Shown here one piece after another: positions 1 through 13,200 of a stretch of DNA of 64,000 nt. The first letter of the stretch is position 1; each line of letters begins with the position of its first letter. The notes below the pieces were generated by a model, which was not told where the DNA came from, did no database searches, and saw only the letters and a program-made list of their open reading frames with translations. Source of the stretch: Larus michahellis (Eukaryota > Chordata > Aves > Charadriiformes > Laridae); assembly GCF_964199755.1 (NCBI RefSeq), contig NC_133896.1, forward strand, positions 102,392,301-102,456,300. Reading direction: 5' to 3'. Made by a program: the position numbers and the translations under genes.

Positions 1-63
1 TTTTATTTTTACATCAATGATGGAAAAATTCCATGTTTTACAAAATGTTTCCTTGTGTTTCAG

Positions 64-404
64 ATAAGACGCTGCAGCACAGAAAGAGATTTGCCTCAGA
101 GCTGCAGCGAAACCACTCTGGGGTCAGAAATAGCATGTGCAAATCTGACACGGGACTTATTCACTTGGCATCTCAGGGACGAGGTTCCCTCCCATTCCAC
201 TTGCTCCGTCCTTGGAAGGGGTGCAGAAGAGCTGCCTTCTGCTGCAGGGATGCGACAGCTTCCACTGAACAACGTACAGTGTATTTACTCATGTCACTAT
301 CTGCATACGCAGTGGTTGTGAGTTCGATAAGGAGGGTACTAGTAGCAACAGAGAAAGGGAATGAAGGAGGATCTTCTTTCGGACAGAATATTCATGTTGC
401 CTAG
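64..404 (+). CDS. Candidate terminal exon at the left edge, unidentified
   Basis: A pyrimidine-rich tract ends in TTTCAG at 61-63, a good acceptor. Two reading frames then stay open, one to a stop near 321 and one to a stop near 404, in DNA richer in G+C than its surroundings. A canonical AATAAA lies at 482-487, so this could be the last exon and 3' end of a plus-strand gene that starts left of the window. No family is recognisable from the translation, which is rich in Cys, Ser and Arg. A weak donor-like GTGAGT near 318 gives an internal-exon alternative. It could equally be a chance open segment. Confidence 0.2.
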
Positions 405-2571
405 TCTGCATTGCCTAACAACCCTGCTTGAATTATTGAATGCCTTAAGATGGATGCAAATCAATCGTGGATGCTATTTTCAATAAATGAAGTGCAACCC
501 AAATCACAGACAGAGGCTTAACACACCTGGAAACTGTACTGCAAGCTGATGTGAGACCCTACCTTACACATTCAATTATTGTGCCACTGCACTTAGAGAG
601 TAAGGGAAGCCGGTTTCTTACAAGCTTAATTTTACCTGCAAAAAGTCTGACACTGGTGGCATTTCAGATGCCTGTACTTCTGGCCTTACGGCAGTTGTGC
701 TTTCCCACAGAACAGTGTTGAAAGGCTGGATTTAATGCAATTCTCTCTATTGACAGAAAAAATCACCTTGGGGAACCACTGGTACTTCTGGCGATTTTAT
801 TGGACATCTGCTCAGTTTCATGCACATAATAACGATAAGGTTGCTGTATCATGCTTATAACACACATTTGAAGAGACTGTTTAGTGCATGAACTGAAATC
901 TGACGGTTCAGCTGCAGCGTGCTCGTGCTCTTACAAACTGCATCTACCGAATCAAAGAATAACAAAACAAAACACAACAGTTTTTCCTCTGTCAAAGTTA
1001 TTAAAAGGTTTTTGAGTGATTTCAACGTTTCTTCTAATTTAGGAATTGTTTTTCTCCTCTCAGAAAATGACTTAGAGCACTTATATTAACAATCTTAATG
1101 ATGTAGCTGGACACAGCAACTATATTCACTGAAACAAAAATGTCGTCATATTGTTAACAAATATCTTTAAAGCTCTTCATCTCTCTACTTTTTCACTTCA
1201 CAAGTTGGTAATCCTTAAATAAGAAGCCTGGTTAAGTTTTATGTATTTAATCTTAGTTCCTGACTATATTTTTTTGTTTAGCTTAAGAAGAATCTACTAA
1301 GCTCTGTTTTACCCAGTGATTGTTCAATGTAAAATACTTCTGGAGAGCAGAAGCCTACTATGGGACCTGGTGCTCTTTATACCTGTCCTAGAGCTTCTTG
1401 GTTTTGATCATCGATGTTATAGTAGTATGGAATATGGCCCTAATTCTGTCATTTGCTTAGTACATCACTCCTTTTTGCTTCAGGAGATAAATGGTCTGAA
1501 AATATTTAAAACTGGTTTTGCTTCTGTCTTCAGAACCTGACATAACACTTTCCTTTTTACTACAGAGCAGACAGTCGCAGAAGCCAAATCTGCAGGTGAA
1601 TCTCTTTGGTATTTTACTCCCTATGTGAAACACATAGTGTATGACAAGCCAAATTAAAAATGCAGTAAAAAGTGAGAGAGAGTTGCAAAGAGACTTTAGA
1701 TATCACTGCTGCCACAACGCATATAGTTTAAATTGTAAGCACAATGTTTCAAAGTTCTACTCTCAAGCCTCTGTTCCTCCTCCAAATCCAGCAGAAACAC
1801 AACATCTGCCAAAAACGTACGTATTCAATTTGTGCTATTTCCTGACCACCGAGTTCAGCACTAAACCAAAGATTTCCTCCCTCATCCAAGGACAAACTAG
1901 TTGCAGCTTTACTTTTAATTCAGTTCACTGTCCAGAAGAAGGAACAGTCTTTCAGTCCCTGAAAAACAGCCCTGAACACCCACGGGGAGCATGGCTATTA
2001 CCGGCTTGAGAGAGAGACATAAGAGGTAGTAAGAGATGAAAATCCTCGTTCACCCTGCTAAATCCACCATTACACTATGGTGATGTGACAGGAAAGGAGC
2101 CAAATACCTGCCACTTTCATCCTGCTGAAGTGCTGAAACCAGGATTAGAGTTAGATAGTGTGGTAAAATGGGAATTCAGCTTGTGAAGGCACGAATCTCT
2201 CCGTTCCCTTCCTTATTTCGAATCTGCTCTTGCACCTGAATAGCATTGCCCCAACATGAACAAACAACACAGAGGAGCCAAGTCCTCAAAACCATAATGC
2301 TCACCCAAGCATAGTCTTACAAGATCACACACCAGGTGATCCGTGTGCACCTGAAAATTTCAGCTTAACTAAAACTGCAAGGGGACACGTCCTAGACTGG
2401 TGAAAACTTGACCAGATGTTTATTGTGTTCTGGGTATTTTGTACAGTGCTCAAACTTTGACTGTATTTCTGCGTAAGGCTCTGAAGCACAGACTGAAATT
2501 GGATTCAAACCTGCCCGCGCGCAAGATGAGCACAGTGGGATTGCTCAGGTATTTGCCATAGAAAAGCTTAC
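405..2571. other. No gene seen; AT-rich DNA
   Basis: Apart from the AATAAA at 482-487, I see no repeat family, RNA gene or convincing reading frame. A 122-codon open frame at 1641-2009 (+) has neither splice context nor a recognisable domain and looks accidental. Confidence 0.5.
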
Positions 2572-2641
2572 CTTAAATGAGAGGTTGGCGTTTCCAGTGT
2601 CCTTCTGCACATGCACAGGGAAGATCCCATGGATGCTGTCA
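2572..2641 (-). CDS. Candidate internal exon, unidentified gene
   Basis: Read on the minus strand, this segment ends in TTTAAG followed by GTAAGC, a near-consensus donor. Its frame gives DSIHGIFPVHV then QKDTGNANLSFK, with one leading base completing a codon and the end in phase 0. The one-base start fits the two bases left by the candidate exon at 15.6 kb. The upstream acceptor (GATGCAG) has a poor pyrimidine tract. An alternative acceptor inside the segment would leave only the last 33 bases (2572-2604). No family is recognised. Confidence 0.28.
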
Positions 2642-5600
2642 CTGCATCAGCTTCCCGTCTAACGGTACTGATTTCTTCAATACTCTAATTAAGCAGAGAA
2701 CAGAATAAACTTAAAGAAAGCCAGAGGTAACCTTCCTATCCCCTTCTTAACAGTTAACGTGTTAAAGCCACCACAGTGAGTGTCAAACTAAAACTTGAAA
2801 TCAGGGAGACCGCACCGTCCTTATTTTTGAGTCAAGGCTGTGGAAGGAAGTAAAACCTCCGCTGGGCTGAGGGCACTGGCCCCCGGGGCTCTGGACTGGG
2901 GAACTCCAGTTTTCTCCAACCCTGCAGCACAAACCTAAAGCCCACGCTGTCCTGAAAGCAGGGAGTAAGGGATGGCTGCCCCAGCCTCTTCAGCCAGGGA
3001 GCCGAAAAAGTGCATTTCGAGTCGTAAGAGCAGACTGCAGAGTGAAAACAAAGGGCTGACAGAAAGGCTTGCAGATGGGGCCAAATATGTCTGAGCCCTT
3101 CCAAGTTATGGAAGTACTAATACCTCTCAGGAACAGAAAGGGCTGGAAGAGTTTGGAAGTGTATTGAAAGCAGCCCAAGTATTAAGTATCTGCTTTTGCT
3201 TTTGGAACAAGAGTATACGTTGCTTGGAAAAGCATGGTCTCCTTGACAGCCTGGCTGTGTAGGGTAGAGTGTGATACGCACAGTCTGAGCCAGGAAAACA
3301 TTGATTACAACAACTGTTTTGCCAGCTGGAGTTTGATAATGTCAGACAGGGATGAACAGAAGGCATCTCTCAACCTATTCTTCCATCCAACAGGAGACAG
3401 GTACTTTCGGACTAGGAAGAAAAGTGAATTAAGAGTTGTAAATTTTACTAAAGAACAAATAAGAAGTGGTTGGTGGAGTGAAACCTTAGAACTTCATTAG
3501 CTCAAATGTGCAAAAATCAAACAAGTAACAGGTGAATAGGTGCTTTTGCAAAGAAATAAGGAAGATGGGAAACAGACTAAATCTTTTAAGAAACAGCTAG
3601 TGTTATGCATTTTGGATTTTCTTAAAATGTTGGATATTTTACACTAAAATATCTAGTATTTTAGTACTGAAAAGCCAATATTCTGACTGTTGCTCTCTCA
3701 AAAAAAATTAAATTACTTTGAGAAATCTGCTAAAAATAAAACTGTATTCAGTGGGCTTCCTTTCACCGAGTTTTAAGAGAAGCACATGAGGAATTCAAAG
3801 TAAAAATTGCCAGTTTTGATACATACTCTAAAGTGCAGAAATTGATAATGCAGACAACAGCAGTCCAAGATACCACATAAAGATAAATGACTAAGGTACT
3901 GCAGAAAAATTAATCGCCCAGATGCTACCTTATTCTGATATAGCATTATTTTAATACCTGCATTAGTGTTACTGAAGGGCCTTTTCCCTGTATCTTACCT
4001 CCGCGCAGCAACACACTACATGTCTTTAAACTCGTTCATCCACCAAAGCCAAGACAGTTGGCTGAATGCTGCATTGCATTTAACCATCCTGACAAGACTA
4101 GGGTCAGGCATCCAACAACCCTGGCCTAGGGAGTCTTATTATAGAAAATTTATGAGAGCAGATGTTGTTCCAAGCTTTGCAAGACTACGTGTTGTGTTTG
4201 GCACACTGGAGTTAAGCAGCTACAGTGGCACACACATTTTCTCCCAGCTGCATAAAGTAGTAATTATATTGGTCTAACGACATGCTAAAAATGTACAACT
4301 GAAGCTAAGCTAGCACGATTAAGGAATCTGAAACCTTGGGCAAGTCCTTGACTTTAATGTACTGGATGAACAGCAGGGTCTTAGAAGAACCTTTTCTGGT
4401 TTTTGGCATTTTAGGGAATAGGTGTTTAATCACTGCTTTTAAAGTCTTCTTTCTGAAAATAATTGAGGCTGTGTTTTCATGAAGAATGTCAGATTTATTG
4501 TATTAACCCTATATTTATCAAATAAAGTACCAGGAAATTAAGAAGAACAAGAATAAACAAGAATTCTATAGATTTAATTCACATCAAGAGGCATATATTT
4601 ACAGAAAAATCTCAACAGTAAAATCATTATTAGTTTCTCAAAATTGACTGGAATTATGATTTAAATCTTTAAAAGGGTAAAAGAATCATTTCAATGGGTA
4701 TGGAAGGCCAAATTTCCTACATAAGGCTCAATTAAGATCACACTCAAATCTAGGAAAGGGTTGCTAGCAAAGAGAACATGTTCTGTTTCTTTTGGTAAAA
4801 GGAGAGGCTGCTGATTGTCTGCTGCACTAAAAGATGGATCTAAATTGGTTTATGAACGGAGTTATATGACACAGTTGACTCTGGGATGAGGAGGTGGTAA
4901 ACTCTCAGGAGGATACGCCTGATCATGTAATCCTAGGATAATACTAATACTCTAATATTTATATTTTGGAAATTAAATGTCATACTGAAGATTGTTCCAA
5001 TATATCAGTGTGCCTGTTGACTGAAAAAAAACCCAAACAGTCTGAATGGTTTTGGAAATCAGGACATTTTTAGCAGTTGGTTTGGTATATAAGATCGATG
5101 AAATAGATTTAACGGTTACGCAGTCACCAAAAATAAAGCATAAATACAAGACATCAGACATAATTCTCCAGGGAAGATCCCATCACTGAAACCTGAGGGC
5201 ATCATTAACCCCAGTTTTTAACTCATTCTTTCATATAGAACAATCTATGTTATGCATCCCATTATGTTTTGTATCATTAGCTGCAGCTATTCCAAATAGC
5301 ATGGCTACTCTTCTCGCCTGTCTGGTTTAGAAGCAGCAAGCTACTTCCCTTTTCTTCCCCATCAAATACATGTTTGTACATCATAACGTTTTCACTGCTC
5401 TCAAACAAGTCTGCAGACTTGGGCAAGAACATCAGTTGAATTATTTGAAAATGGTATCTGTAAAGAACTTTTAAACCTATCTACCTTTTGTAAAGCTGTA
5501 CATGCTTATTATTTTAAAAATATTACCAATCATTTCTTTCAAAGAACTTATTCAGAAGAATCATATTGCTCTGTATTGAGTGCAAGCAGAACAAAAGGCT

Positions 5601-6134
5601 CTTCAGGATGACTTTTCTTTAAGGCAAATAATCTGTAACAAGCAGATGGCATTCAGATTGGTTAGTTGCAGTTCCACATGACATACTAGAAAAATGAAGC
5701 TTTAGTCTTATTATATAAGTAGTTTTGTTAAAAAACACTCAAAAGCAATAAAATCTTGCAAATGCAAATTAAAGCTCAGAGCATCAGTTTTTTCCCTGCC
5801 ATCAATAAAGCCTATTCTTAACTTTCCTCATGCCAAAGTAAGTCTTCAGTCTCATCTTAAAGCAAAGTTTATAAAATGTCACTTACAATAAAGTCAAGTT
5901 TTATATGTGTTAATCTACTTAACTTTTGATAAAAGCATGGATATAGCTAACAAGAGTCAGATGCTATTGGTTCATCAGGTGCAACTGCATCCTACTTTAC
6001 CATTGCTTTTATTGTCATCAGAAACTGATGTTAATGGGTTCAAAACGGCAGAGCTGAGCTATAAATACTTCCTTGCTAGTTATTTCCTATTTCAATCCAA
6101 TGCATTTTCAGACACCAGCTCATCATTATTATTA
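2642..6134. other. No gene or repeat family identified
   Basis: AT-rich DNA. A good minus-strand donor sequence occurs near 3999-4004, but the segment upstream of it has stops in all frames with no acceptor that avoids them, so I call no exon. Open frames at 3234-3500 and 3966-4277 (+) lack splice context. Confidence 0.45.
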
Positions 6135-6278
6135 TGAAACAGATTATGAAACTGCCTTTATCTTGAACCACAAGTTTTTCTTACTTTTGCTCTTCCCATT
6201 CTCTCTCCCGTCTCCTGAGGGATGGAGGTGGGTGGAGGTGTGAGCAAGTGGCTGGTGGGTACTCAGTTGCCGGCCACA
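6135..6278 (-). mobile_element. Fragment of an avian LTR-type dispersed repeat
   Basis: The reverse complement resembles a common avian dispersed repeat whose unit starts with a CATGGTTTAACCCCAGC-like sequence. The recognisable parts are GCCGGCAACTGAG (rc of about 6260-6275), then ACTTGCTCACACC and a C/T-rich stretch, GGGAAGAGCAAAAGTAAG, and a partial match to the following GATAAAGGCAGTTT block. From memory this family is an endogenous-retrovirus LTR found in many birds. The copy is diverged, lacks both termini and has no coding region. It sits in otherwise featureless DNA, in the opposite orientation to the repeat at 9.8 kb. Confidence 0.55.
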
Positions 6279-9200
6279 ATATAGAACAAAGAAATATATG
6301 TGCACACACAAAGCATTTTACTGGAGTTGGTGAAAAAGATTAAGCTTTTTGCAAGCTCTTTGACTGGCTTAATTATCTTAAATGTGTCTATATCCTGACA
6401 GTTACTAAAAAGCTATCATAAGCAGATCTGCAGACCTTTAAGGGAAGTGGTTCAGCTGGTGCTGCAAGTGGAAGAATGCTGTTAACATCTGCTGTGAAAG
6501 GCTGAGTGAAAGAGCTCAAACCTCCCACCCGACAGCCCAAGGCAGTGGCAGGTCAGCCTCTTCACTCATTCTGCCCTTCTACATGCAAAGTCCAAAAGGA
6601 AGAAGCAGAAGCAAGATTGGTTTTGCAGGCTGTCTATCAGAGACAGAAACTGAATCCCCTGCTTGACCAGAGGTATAGATTTGTACTAGCCTACAGTTTC
6701 CTGTCATTTATATATAGCACATAACTGCTTCAACTGCCCCGTTTTATTGCCTACTGAAAAGTGAGTGGGTAATTTCACACTTGCTCTTGGATATTAGGTT
6801 TTTTATACCAAGCTTTATCTTAGAGTATATGAACAGAGTAGCAGCAGGCCTTTATTATAGAAGAGTTACTGTTTGAGAATAGTAGAGGCTTTCTCACAGA
6901 GTAATTGACATTGATTATCTTCCATCCATGTGCACTGTCATTTACCAGTACAGATACCCTGGAACGATGGTTTTATAAAGTGTCCGTGTACAGTACTGTA
7001 ACTTTCTTTGTGGTAAAAGCAAGTTGATTATCACCTACGAACGAATCAGACCAGCCACAAAAGTTAATTACAGGTCTAGATGTCTAGTATAGAAGTCATG
7101 GTAAGTCAAGAATTATTAGCTCGCAAAAGGAGACAGGCAAGCTTCTAGCTTAAAGAAAAAAACAAACAAACAAACACCTCAAACTCCCCACAATTAAAGC
7201 TTTAAGATGTAAGAAAAGAAAACAAAGAGCTCCTGAAGCGCAGGATGCTATTAATAGATGAGAAGGGGACGGCAGGAGGAACAGCATTAAGTGCTCCTGT
7301 TCACCTCTGACGGCCACAGTAAGTTCTCAAGTCAGTTTAGACAAGGCTTAGCTATGTCATTTCCCTGAAGTGTGTTGACATAGCTAATGACAACAAGGCC
7401 CAACAGACGATTAAAGAGATGTGGAAAGGAAGTGAAATCATACTTTCTAAGGAAAGAAAGGATCAAGACAGTTGTAATTTACTCCAGTTCTTAGCATCAC
7501 ATTCCTACAAATATAAAGCAATACTGAAACTATTATTGTCACCATTCAGGCGTGACGAGAAGCGTTAAAAATAATGAACTACCTATCTGAGCACATGAAA
7601 ATGAGGTAAAGCACGATATAATGTATGATTATCAGGCATTTCAGCTAGCCCTGAGACAGGGATAATATGTGTTCTGCAAACTATCCATCAAACCTATCCT
7701 ACATTATTCCATCTGACAGATTAAATGGCTGAGCTTCAGTGCCTGTGAAATTGCCAGATATCCAGCAACTTAAGATGACCCAGGCCAGTTTTCACAAACA
7801 AAGAGCCTGAGCCTAGTAGTAATGGAAATTATTATCTTCTTTTATTCTGCCAAAATGCCAGAGTTTTCATGGCTTTGAAACATAAAAATGAGAGAAGAAC
7901 TGTGTGCAGATAGCTAAGCAAAGGAAGTGGGGTTAAAACCTGCCAGCTTTAGGGTAACAGAAGCTGCTAAGGGAACACAAAGCAATTAAAACTTATGTTA
8001 ATTTTCTAGCACAGAACAGCATAATCGAAAAGCAATTAAAGGTACATGAGGCAGTGATCAGCTGACCTGATTGTTCACCAACAATCTGAGACTAGATTGT
8101 CAGCGGTGATCATGTAGTTGTGGTTTAGACAAGTCTTAGGGTAAGACATATGTTTTAAACAAATTGAGACAGTAGCATAAGGGCTAAAAGAAACCCACAA
8201 AAAATCAGAAAAGACAAGCATAGTAATGGGTAGCATACCTGGAGAGAATTATGCGGTAGCTTTGAAAAGTTAATGTTTCAAGCACAACCATTTGTAGGGA
8301 TCTTAGAGCTATTTGTCATTTATAGGACAACCAGAATAGTGTGTAAGCCGTCATTAAAGACAGATTAGGATGAAATGATACAGAGAACTTGTATCGTGGT
8401 GAATTCTTGGTGATAAAATAAAAATTTCAGTGTAACACAAAAAAGTGTCCTCACAAGATGGAATTGGCTTAGCAGCATTAACTACTGTGTATGGACTCGA
8501 CTTTTGTTTGCACATCGGCAGCACAGATCCGCTATTACAGAGAGGAAACAGCCAGCAGCCAATTTCATTTGTAACATGACTTGGTAAGACCTGTAAATTT
8601 GGGCCAGATGATACTAACTTATATTCCAGTTCTATCACACACGCTGCCTTTTAAAAGTTACTTTATTTGTATATAGACAGGTATTTATTTGTAGGAAAAA
8701 CATGGAACACAATGCAAGCGAAGGCAACACAACAATGGTTCATTTTGACCAAAAGGAGTGCAACCTAAACAGCTTCCTGCGATATCACCCCAAAATGGAT
8801 AAGTTCCAAGGTTTGATAATAAATGACACGCAGCTTTAGTGCCTTGCTCAGTGCCAGACCGTGTATTCCTTATGAGAAACAGTTGTGTGCTATAAGCACT
8901 CAAAACTTTACTGACATTTAGTTTAATGGAAGGAAATTATTTTGCTTTCAATCAGCTCAGGATTATTCCGCTCTTAAATTGACTTGCTAATTCCTAATGC
9001 AAGCCTGCTATCCATCCATACTGCTATTATAGAAACTGTTCCTCAACTTGAAAGTCCCTCTCTTTCTCTGCCAAAGGTGTCATAAATTGGTGCAGATTTC
9101 TTTTGTTCAATTAAAAATTACATTAGGAAGGCTTTTTTATACTCTTTGTACTCTAAAAGACCCATTGTGCGCTGTAGTGAAGCGCTACAACAAATTCACG

Positions 9201-9418
9201 AAAATAACCTACTAATACCTTCTAAACTTTGCCTGATTTATCCTCTGCTTATGCTTTACCCTCTTGATTCTGGGGTGTTCAATTCACACTATTGTCAGGA
9301 AATTACTTTTCCTGTATTTCTTTATAATTTTGTAAATTAGCCTCTGGCTATCAGATTTCCATTTCTGAAAGTTAATACATAATAGATGCCTTCACCTCAT
9401 ATATACTATATCAGTGGG
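6279..9418. other. No gene identified
   Basis: AT-rich DNA without a recognisable repeat or RNA gene. A minus-strand acceptor/donor pair near 8.24 kb would enclose only about 21 bases and was not called. The open frames at 8354-8638 and 8685-8903 (-) have no supporting signals. Confidence 0.45.
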
Positions 9419-9481
9419 CTTTCTTTCTTTTCTTTTTTTTTTTTTTCTTTCAGAGAGGGAGAGGGGGAGAAAGGGAAAGAT
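9419..9481. repeat. Pyrimidine tract followed directly by purine tract
   Basis: A run of T with scattered C is followed, after CTTTCAG, by a G/A-only stretch. This is low-complexity sequence. The CTTTCAG with its long T tract also resembles a plus-strand splice acceptor, but no open exon follows. Confidence 0.8.
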
Positions 9482-9782
9482 AAACCTACTATGTAGAGGG
9501 TTTGATATTATTCTAGGTTGATTATATTTTTGTAACTAATTGTAAGGAAGAACTTCTCTAGCAGGTTTGTAGGTTGTCTCTCACTGCATCACCAACATCA
9601 TGTTTACAAGAACGAGTCAGCACTTTAAGACAGATGATCCACAAGTAATTAAGGCAAATGATATCCCAAGCCAGCGATTTAGAGTGCTCAGTCACTGTGT
9701 TAAGAGTATTACTGGCTTTAAGCCATTGAAAGCCCATCCATGCTAGAGCTCATCCCTGCTACTTTTCCTGCCACAGCATCTT

Positions 9783-10210
9783 TTATCATGGTTTGCGTAT
9801 GGGTTTGCATGGCAAGGTTTTGGTAGTGGGGGGGGGCTACATGGGTGCCTTCTGTGAGAAGCTGCTAGAAGCTTTCCCCATGTCTGATAGAGCCAGTGCC
9901 AGCCAGCTCCAAGATGGAGGTAGAGAAATTGGGAGTGAAGTCGAGCCCAGGAAGAAGGGAGGGGTGGGAGGAAGGTGTTCTAAAATTTGGTTTTATTTCT
10001 CATTATTCTACTGATCTGATTGGTAGTAAATTAAACTAATTTCCCCAAGTCAAGTCTGGTTTGCCTGTGACGGTAATTAGTGAATGATCTCTCCTTCTCC
10101 TTATCTCAGCCATGAGCTTTTTGCTATATTTTTCTTTCCCCCTGAAGAGGCAGAGTGATAGAGCAGCTTTGGTGGGCACCTGGCATCCAACCAAGGTCAA
10201 CCCACCACAG
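9783..10210 (+). mobile_element. Internally deleted LTR-like avian repeat
   Basis: The sequence from TTTATCATGG through the G-run, GGCTTCTGTGAG-like block (here GCCTTCTGTGAG), GCTGCTAGAAGC and GATAGAGCCAGTGCCAGCC matches the first part of an abundant avian LTR repeat that I know from other bird genomes. After AAGATGG at about 9917 it jumps to the last part: GTAGAGAAATTGGGAGTGAAG, AATAAA-less TTGGTAGTAAATTAAAC, TTTCCCCAAGTCAAGTCTGG, TGACGGTAATTAGTGA, and GGTGGGCACCTGGCATCC at the right end. Several hundred bases of the usual middle are missing. TGGCATCCAACC near the right end resembles a retroviral primer-binding site. No gag, pol or env remnant adjoins it. The family assignment is from memory. 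Confidence 0.65.
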
Positions 10211-13200
10211 TTTACAAGAAACTTGGTAAATTCATATTTATACACAACTGCTTTCAATCCTCGATGATAGTACAATACTGTAAGACAGCAGTTTTAAAAA
10301 CGTTTTTTAAGCAGCAGGGGATTTAGGATCACCCCTGCGTTCCAGATGCAACTTAATACCTCAAAGCCTGGGGTGCGTGGAAGAGATGTTGCGTGGACCT
10401 TTCTGGACTGTGTACTGCACCACTGCCTGGAGCTGAGCAGGACCGTGGAGCCAGAGAGCTGCCTCATGCCCGTTTAGCAACACAGATTCATCTGTCTAGA
10501 AAGATATCATTAAATTCCCCTACAAACCACTGCCATAATAGATTAAGTTACAAGAACCTAAGACAAATTGTTAAATGACATTTTTGGGGAACACACCTCC
10601 ATGTTAAAACATCCTGGTTCACAGTTCTGATTTTAGGGCCAAATTTTCAAGCAAGCGGCCTCTGTCTTTAAAGCACCGTTTCCTTGTGCAACATCCTGCT
10701 TGCAGTTTTTGTAGAAAAATGTAGTCGAAATTGGATGCTTTTACCTTTCTCTGGTTGACTGTCATAGAAAAAAACAGGTTTTCAATTAACAGTTTGTTGG
10801 CTGACAACCCTCTGTCTTGCTGGTAGCACTTAGCTTAATGACAGGTTAATCTTCCGAAGGCTGAGATCTGACGCACCTCTTTCTCAGGAAATCAGAAAAC
10901 AAATAAAATGCTAATTGGTTCACACGTGGCCACATAATTCCTCACCACTGCTTGCTGCAGATATGACCAGGAATTATTTTATCAGGTTAAGCCAATATTT
11001 CATGTAATCCTCAGCAGGAGTCAACAACAGGCAAAAGCAAATAAACCAGGATGCAAACAATCAATACACTCATACTCGACAAACTTGCAGTGAAAGGAGG
11101 ACGAATGGGCTGCGAGGGGATGAATTTTTTCCTGACCTTTTTGAGTGATCGATGTACATCCTGAAGCATGAAGACTGACAGCACCAATAAGTTTTTATCC
11201 CAGCCAGTTTAACTACAAGCATTACTCATGCCGTGCCTTATAATTTAGACTCGTATTAACATAGAACTTTATTTACTGCTCTCTGACATTCTATTTCTTC
11301 TAGCACAACGTAGAAATGTTGGGCAAGTTGAATTATAGGAGCTATAACACCACAATGTTATTTTCCCAATTGTATATACATTAACATTCTGATCCTTTTC
11401 TTTTGGGAATGAAATATGTAGTGCTGGAGGCCTGGTCTCTATCCAAGGCAAAGCCATTTATTTAGTCTTCCCCCCCCCACCACCCCTTAATCTTGGAAGA
11501 TGTATGTGGGGGTGGAATTTTCAGCCATCTGAAATAAAAGTGGTTCTGTCTTTTTGACGCTTGAGGGAATGTGAGAACAATCTAATTCAAGAAAAGTTAC
11601 TTTTTTGTTCTGAATAAAAAATTGTAGCAAAGTACTGTAAGCTAACTGAAAAATGGCTTAGGAGCTATTCTAATGAAAAAACATAAATACAGACAAACCT
11701 TCACAGGAGCAATGTAATTAGTCCTCTTGTCAAAGGCATGACCTGCAATATCACAGCATAAGAGGCTATTGCCAAATCCAAGAAGCATTAATCCTGAGTT
11801 GATCTGATCACTGTAATAAAATTACCAACGCAGAAGAGGAGCTTCATCATCATTCATGAGCTAAAAGATGAGTGGAAATGTTTGTGGTTCAGCATACAAA
11901 TGTCCTTTTCCAAAGCGCTTGCTAACTATATTGTATATACCAAACACATGCTCCTGAACCTGGTGTTTCACAAAGCCAGTGTCAAGGGCAGTAAAAAAAA
12001 TCATCATCGTGCTCTTAACTGCTACACTGGTTTCAAAATGAAGATGTTAAAACTTGTAGTTGGTGTCTCTAATTACAAGGAAACTTTTCACTGAGAAATG
12101 AGATATGTTAAAATTTAATCAGCATATTTACAATTCTAAAAACACCACGCAGGGTAAAGGTCGTAGGAGAGCAACTTTTTAGCAGACACACCAACTTCTG
12201 CATGCTTGAGGGAAACATATTAAAGGTTCCCTGAACCACCACCATGATAACATCACCAGCAAGAGCTAACCATACATTTGTGTTTGGGTGTGCAGTAAAT
12301 GTGAGTCAAACAAACGGAGAGGTACATGAAAAATAGGTGTGTAACAACAGCAGGAGGAGTGCATACCTACTGCTGGCAGACCTGGAGATTCTTCAAGGGA
12401 AACTAGAACCCATTGTAATGGTAAGCAGTGCTATCGTTTATGTATGAAAGCCTAACCAAACCAGCATAACACTAAATGTGTTAATTCTTCCTGTACAATC
12501 AAATGCCACTTAGGTTGTACACAAGTTTCAGTAACTGCCTTGCACCTTAGGCTGCTCTTTGCTTGATCTCATTTTTTGAGTCTTGCCTGTATGGTATTTG
12601 ACAGAACAGATTTTTTTACCACGTCCCCTCTTCCCTGTGGCTCTGGCTGTCCAATGACAAAGGGAAAACTTGTGTTTCAGTGACACTGTGGCCTGTGAAC
12701 ACAAATGCAGATCCCCTGGGGAAAATCTTTGATTTCTTACTTATTTAAAAACTGCCTCAGAACGTGAAATGAGGTTTCTCACGTTGTCAGAAAGGAAAAC
12801 ACAAAATCATTTACTATACACACTCCAACAGCATTTTAAGGACATTTTTTGGGAGGCAAGGACCCTTTTAAAAATACAGAGAACAATCCGAACCTCAAGA
12901 AACTTCATCTGTAATGTGTCTAAAGCAAGCAAGATTCAGTACTTGATGTCCCCTCACATCAGACTCTGCTACATAACAAACCTCTTTCTGAGGTTTGTCT
13001 TGCCTTAATCTCTTGGTATTTAGTCCGCAGAGCTTTAGTGAAGAAACCGTTTGCTACCACGGTGGCACAGCAGCTAGTCACTAGAGAGCCCGCAGGCAGC
13101 TGCGTAAAAACACAACTCAAAAGGCAGCACAGGGGACCGCCGAGGCTGCTGGGGGACACTCGCGTGCTTCTCATCTGCACACAGACTCTCGCTAGCTGCG

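Noticed and set aside
3980..4030. Strong minus-strand donor (GGAG then GTAAGA)
   Set aside because: No upstream segment is open in a frame with a usable acceptor.
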